Positions 54,003 to 56,385 of a DNA stretch of 56,385 bases are shown here, one piece after another; within the stretch, counting starts at the first letter, position 1; each line of letters starts with the position of its first letter. The stretch comes from DASSKK01 sp035690495. Lineage in GTDB: Bacteria > Actinomycetota > Actinomycetes > Propionibacteriales > Nocardioidaceae. Made by a program: the position numbers and the translations under genes. The notes beneath the pieces were generated by a model, which saw only the letters and a list, made by a program, of their open reading frames with translations, searched no databases and was not told where the DNA came from. Location of the stretch: the NCBI GenBank assembly GCA_035690495.1, contig DASSKK010000064.1, positions 1-56,385 on the forward strand, given 5' to 3'.

Positions 54003-54026
54003 TGCCCCGCCCGGACCGCGCTAAAC
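54003..54026 (-). promoter_or_regulatory. SigB-like promoter of the 47-residue membrane protein
   Basis: On the minus strand GTTTAG, 13 bases, then GGGCAC, close to the GTTT...GGGTAT stress-sigma consensus. It lies in the 48-bp gap between this gene and the HesB-like gene upstream. Confidence 0.4.
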
Positions 54027-54039
54027 CTGCTGTCTAGGC

Positions 54040-54321
54040 CTACTGGATCGCGATGCTGAACTGCACGCCGCCGTTGTCGTCCACGGCGGCATCGAGCACC
54101 TTGTCGTCCAGAGTGACGGCAGCGGTCTCCTCGAGGAACACCCGTGCGCCGTCCTCCTCGACGACCTGGTCACCGGGCTGGGGAGCCTCGGCTGCGATCA
54201 CGTGGAGGGCGGGGGAGTCGGGCGCGTCCTGGCTGATCCGCAGACCGGCCTGGTCGTTGTCAGGGGCCTGGTCCAGCAGAGTCTTCACGACGGTGTTGGC
54301 GTTCTCGGTGAGGGTGAGCAC
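54040..54321 (-). CDS. HesB/IscA-like protein lacking cysteines
   Basis: 93 residues from the GTG at 54321, nine bases after AAGGAG. It resembles the A-type Fe-S carrier fold in length and layout: TENANTVVKTLLDQA, GLRISQDAPD, FLEETAAVTLDDKVLDAAVDDNGGVQFSI. However, the three cluster-binding cysteines of HesB/IscA are all absent and the protein has no cysteine at all. Such HesB-like proteins occur in actinobacteria and cannot bind Fe-S in the usual way. The frame extends upstream to 54672, but that part is not family-like. Confidence 0.75.
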   Translation of the reverse strand: MLTLTENANTVVKTLLDQAPDNDQAGLRISQDAPDSPALHVIAAEAPQPGDQVVEEDGARVFLEETAAVTLDDKVLDAAVDDNGGVQFSIAIQ

Positions 54322-54462
54322 GGGGTGCTGCTCCTTCCGGGTCGGTTCGCTGTACGGCGTGGTGCGCTGACCACCCACCATGCCCGCCCGGCCCCATCGG
54401 TTCAAACCCGCCGCGTTTCCTGCGATGTCGGCACGTCCGGCGGGTCGCCCATGAAGCGGTGG

Positions 54463-54482
54463 ACGTACCGAGATCGGTACGT
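54463..54482. promoter_or_regulatory. Perfect 20-bp palindrome
   Basis: ACGTACCGA-GA-TCGGTACGT, perfect 9-bp arms with a 2-base centre. The size and symmetry suit a dimeric regulator. The surrounding gene is decayed or absent, so its target is unclear. Confidence 0.55.
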
Positions 54483-54570
54483 AGGCTGCCGTCCGTGCCA
54501 CCTCCCATCGAGATCCCGTATCGCTTGTGCGGATCAGCGACAGCTGGAAGGTGTGGTTTCTCCGGATCGC

Positions 54571-54693
54571 GAGCCCGCAGTCGTCCATCACGACGAACCG
54601 CTGTATGTGATCCTTGCGGCAGCGTCGCTCGGGGGAACGCCCGGACATGCCCTGATTATCCCCATGCGTCACGTGGCGACGCTTCTCGGGCTC
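54571..54693 (+). pseudogene. Possible HIT-family protein remnant
   Basis: The + frame reads EPAVVHHDEPLYVILAAAS, then LGGTPGHALIIPMRHVATLLGL. This resembles the N-terminal half of HIT hydrolases (…PGHALVIPKRHVASLLDL). The CxxC opening and the downstream HxHxHxx catalytic motif are both absent, and the frame ends at 54771 in unrelated sequence. The strand, frame and resemblance are seen; decay of a HIT gene is the inference. Confidence 0.4.
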
Positions 54694-54955
54694 ACGTGCG
54701 CAACCACGCCGCCTGAGCTGAGCCGGCGATCCGTACCGGTGCGCGGGGGGCCGCGGTCATGTCGCGGGTGACCGACTGGCAACGTGTCGGCACAATTTCC
54801 TCGGCATGCCAACCGACGGACGCCGTGATGTGCAGTGCGCGTTGTCCAGCCGGCTGACGTGGGCGGACCAGGCTCGTGGCCGAACCGGGATCCTCGAGGG
54901 TCATCCAAGAGCGCGGCATAACCGGGTTGCGAGTGGCTCCTAGACTCGGGAGGTC

Positions 54956-56385
54956 ATGTCACAGGTGGGCCAGCGCAGGCGTCGACGTACGCCCAAGCAC
55001 CGGCCCCACAAACCCCGCCGGCTCTCCCCGGAGGAGATCGAGCGCAGGGCCTCGCTGGTGCCCGAGATCCGGTACCCCGAGGAGCTGCCGGTCAGCCGTC
55101 GTCGCGACGACATCGCCGCGGCGATCCGCGACCACCAGGTCGTGGTCGTCGCCGGCGAGACCGGGTCCGGCAAGACCACCCAGCTACCCAAGATCTGCCT
55201 GGAGCTCGGCCGGGGTGTGAGCGGGCGGATCGGCCACACCCAGCCTCGCCGGATCGCCGCACGATCCGTCGCCGAGCGGATCGCGGAGGAGCTGGGGAGC
55301 GCGCCGAAGGAACCGGGCAGCGTGGTCGGCTACCAGATGCGGTTCACCGACCACACCAGCAGGAACACGCTGGTCAAGGTGATGACCGACGGCATCCTGC
55401 TGACCGAGATGCAGCACGACCGGAGCCTGTCGGCGTACGACACGATCATCATCGACGAGGCGCACGAGCGCAGCCTCAACATCGACTTCATCCTCGGCTA
55501 CCTCAAGCAGCTCCTGCCACGCCGACCCGACCTCAAGGTCGTCATCACCTCGGCGACGATCGACCCGCAGCGCTTCGCCGAGCACTTCGCCGACCCCGCC
55601 ACGGGCGAGCCCGCGCCGATCATCGAGGTCTCCGGTCGCACCTTCCCCGTGGAGATCCGCTACCGGCCGCTCGTCGACCCCGACCGCCCCGACGCGGAGG
55701 AGCGCGACATGGTGACCGGCGTCTGCGAGGCCGTCGAGGAGCTGTGGACGGAGCGGCACTCGGGCACGAGCAGCGACATCCTCGTCTTCTTCTCCGGTGA
55801 GCGGGAGATCCGCGACGCCGCCGACGCGCTCACCGGCATGAAGCTGCCCGTCACCGAGATCGTCCCGCTCTACGGCCGGCTCTCGGCCGCCGAGCAGCAC
55901 CGGGTCTTCGCGCCGCACACGGGGCGACGAATCGTGCTGGCGACCAACGTCGCCGAGACGTCCCTCACCGTCCCGGGCATCCGCTACGTCATCGACACGG
56001 GCACGGCGCGCATCAGCCGCTACAGCCAGCGCACGAAGGTCCAGCGCCTGCCGATCGAGCCGATCAGCCAGGCCTCGGCCAACCAGCGCTCGGGCCGCTG
56101 CGGGCGAGTCGCCGACGGCATCGCGATCCGGCTCTACTCCGAGGACGACTACGACAGCCGTCCCGAGTTCACCGACCCCGAGATCCTGCGGACCAACCTC
56201 GCCTCCGTCATCCTCCAGATGACGAGCCTCGGCCTCGGCGACATCGCCCGCTTCCCCTTCGTCGACCCGCCCGACTCGCGCCAGATCACCGACGGCATCC
56301 GCCTCCTCGAGGAGCTCCAGGCGTTCGCACCGGAGGACGAGACCCAGCCCGCCGGGCGGGGGAGGCGGCGTCCGGGACGTCGCCT
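54956..56385 (+). CDS. hrpA: ATP-dependent RNA helicase HrpA, 5' part
   Basis: Starts at ATG 54956 after GGGAGG and is open to the window end; about 476 of the expected ~1300 residues are visible. DEAH-box helicase: Walker A VAGETGSGKTTQLPK (Lys73), TQPRRIAARSVAERIAEE, motif II IIDEAHERSLN (Asp167), motif III ITSATIDPQRF, motif V VLATNVAETSLTVPGI and motif VI QRSGRCGRV. The basic N-terminus (RRRRRTPKHRPHKPRR) is typical of actinobacterial HrpA. It acts in RNA processing or ribosome rescue. The last residues visible (ETQPAGRGRRRPGRR) are an unusual Gly/Arg-rich stretch. Confidence 0.93.
   Translation, partial: MSQVGQRRRRRTPKHRPHKPRRLSPEEIERRASLVPEIRYPEELPVSRRRDDIAAAIRDHQVVVVAGETGSGKTTQLPKICLELGRGVSGRIGHTQPRRIAARSVAERIAEELGSAPKEPGSVVGYQMRFTDHTSRNTLVKVMTDGILLTEMQHDRSLSAYDTIIIDEAHERSLNIDFILGYLKQLLPRRPDLKVVITSATIDPQRFAEHFADPATGEPAPIIEVSGRTFPVEIRYRPLVDPDRPDAEERDMVTGVCEAVEELWTERHSGTSSDILVFFSGEREIRDAADALTGMKLPVTEIVPLYGRLSAAEQHRVFAPHTGRRIVLATNVAETSLTVPGIRYVIDTGTARISRYSQRTKVQRLPIEPISQASANQRSGRCGRVADGIAIRLYSEDDYDSRPEFTDPEILRTNLASVILQMTSLGLGDIARFPFVDPPDSRQITDGIRLLEELQAFAPEDETQPAGRGRRRPGRR

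Larger units (their letters stand above)
54322..54955. other. 634-bp gap without an intact gene
   Basis: Contains, from the left: a weak SigB-like promoter candidate for the HesB-like gene (GTTT/GGGC motifs, 54380-54407, minus strand), a 20-bp perfect palindrome at 54463-54482, a reading stretch resembling the N-terminal half of a HIT protein at 54571-54693, and the hrpA leader with GGGAGG at 54948-54953. No complete protein or RNA gene is visible. A/T content is slightly higher than in the neighbours. Confidence 0.6.

Noticed and set aside
54398..54411. tRNA T-loop-like GGTTCAAACC
   Set aside because: No matching five-base stem around it and no D or anticodon arm upstream; the bases around it belong to the HesB-like gene's promoter region.

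Overview
The window is about 70% G+C DNA, with frequent GTG starts, an F420-type LLM oxidoreductase, DivIVA-family coiled-coil proteins, a DUF222/13E12 HNH endonuclease, an actinobacterial-type SWIM/SNF2 helicase and a DinB2-like polymerase. Together these point to a high-GC actinobacterium. Gene content and the style of the short dispersed repeats fit a Nocardioidaceae (Nocardioides-like) chromosome; that assignment is inference. I see no rRNA, tRNA, CRISPR array, prophage or insertion sequence.

Layout. 1-5 kb: 3' end of an HNH/DUF222 gene, a GNAT acetyltransferase, DUF2237 and DUF1203 proteins, an AraC regulator divergent from a TIGR03086-type DinB-like enzyme, and a secreted LAS-type peptidoglycan peptidase. 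5-10 kb: lipid/CoA genes (crotonase, acyl-CoA ligase, quinone oxidoreductase, KAS III). 10-22.6 kb: a coiled-coil protein divergent from a translationally coupled recC-recB-recD operon, followed by two more coiled-coil proteins (one with a DivIVA domain) and two small membrane proteins. 22.6-26.6 kb: a catabolic operon read leftward (SDR, acyl-CoA ligase, crotonase, TetR) behind a double palindromic operator. 26.6-29.8 kb: a two-gene module of a leader-bearing repeat protein and an M50 membrane metalloprotease with a PqqD/RRE-like N-terminus. This is the best candidate for an undescribed system. 29.9-36.4 kb: DapA-like aldolase, SWIM/SNF2 helicase, SLAC1/TDT transporter, VapBC toxin-antitoxin. 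36.4-41.4 kb: aconitase, LLM oxidoreductase, PEBP lipoprotein, UbiA-like membrane protein with a UbiE-like methyltransferase. 41.6-50.7 kb: Y-family polymerase, aminopeptidase N, ThrE-type exporter, acylphosphatase, M20 hydrolase, TRIC channel, methyltransferase and an unknown protein. 50.7-54.3 kb: Baeyer-Villiger-type monooxygenase and SDR divergent from a TetR, a 47-residue membrane protein and a cysteine-less HesB-like protein. 54.96 kb to the end: 5' part of hrpA.

Non-coding structure is unusually rich. (i) Two intergenic regions 7 kb apart each carry a pair of about 30-bp palindromes whose centres are exactly 51 bp apart. (ii) Two short dispersed repeat families (core GTCTCGACAGGCTCGACC, and a G-rich 23-mer) occur between genes and also in frame inside recC, recB, acn, an SDR gene and a tetR gene. 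(iii) Candidate TetR operators precede both catabolic operons. (iv) SigB-type stress promoters (GTTT...GGGTAA-like) precede the M50 module and a small membrane protein.
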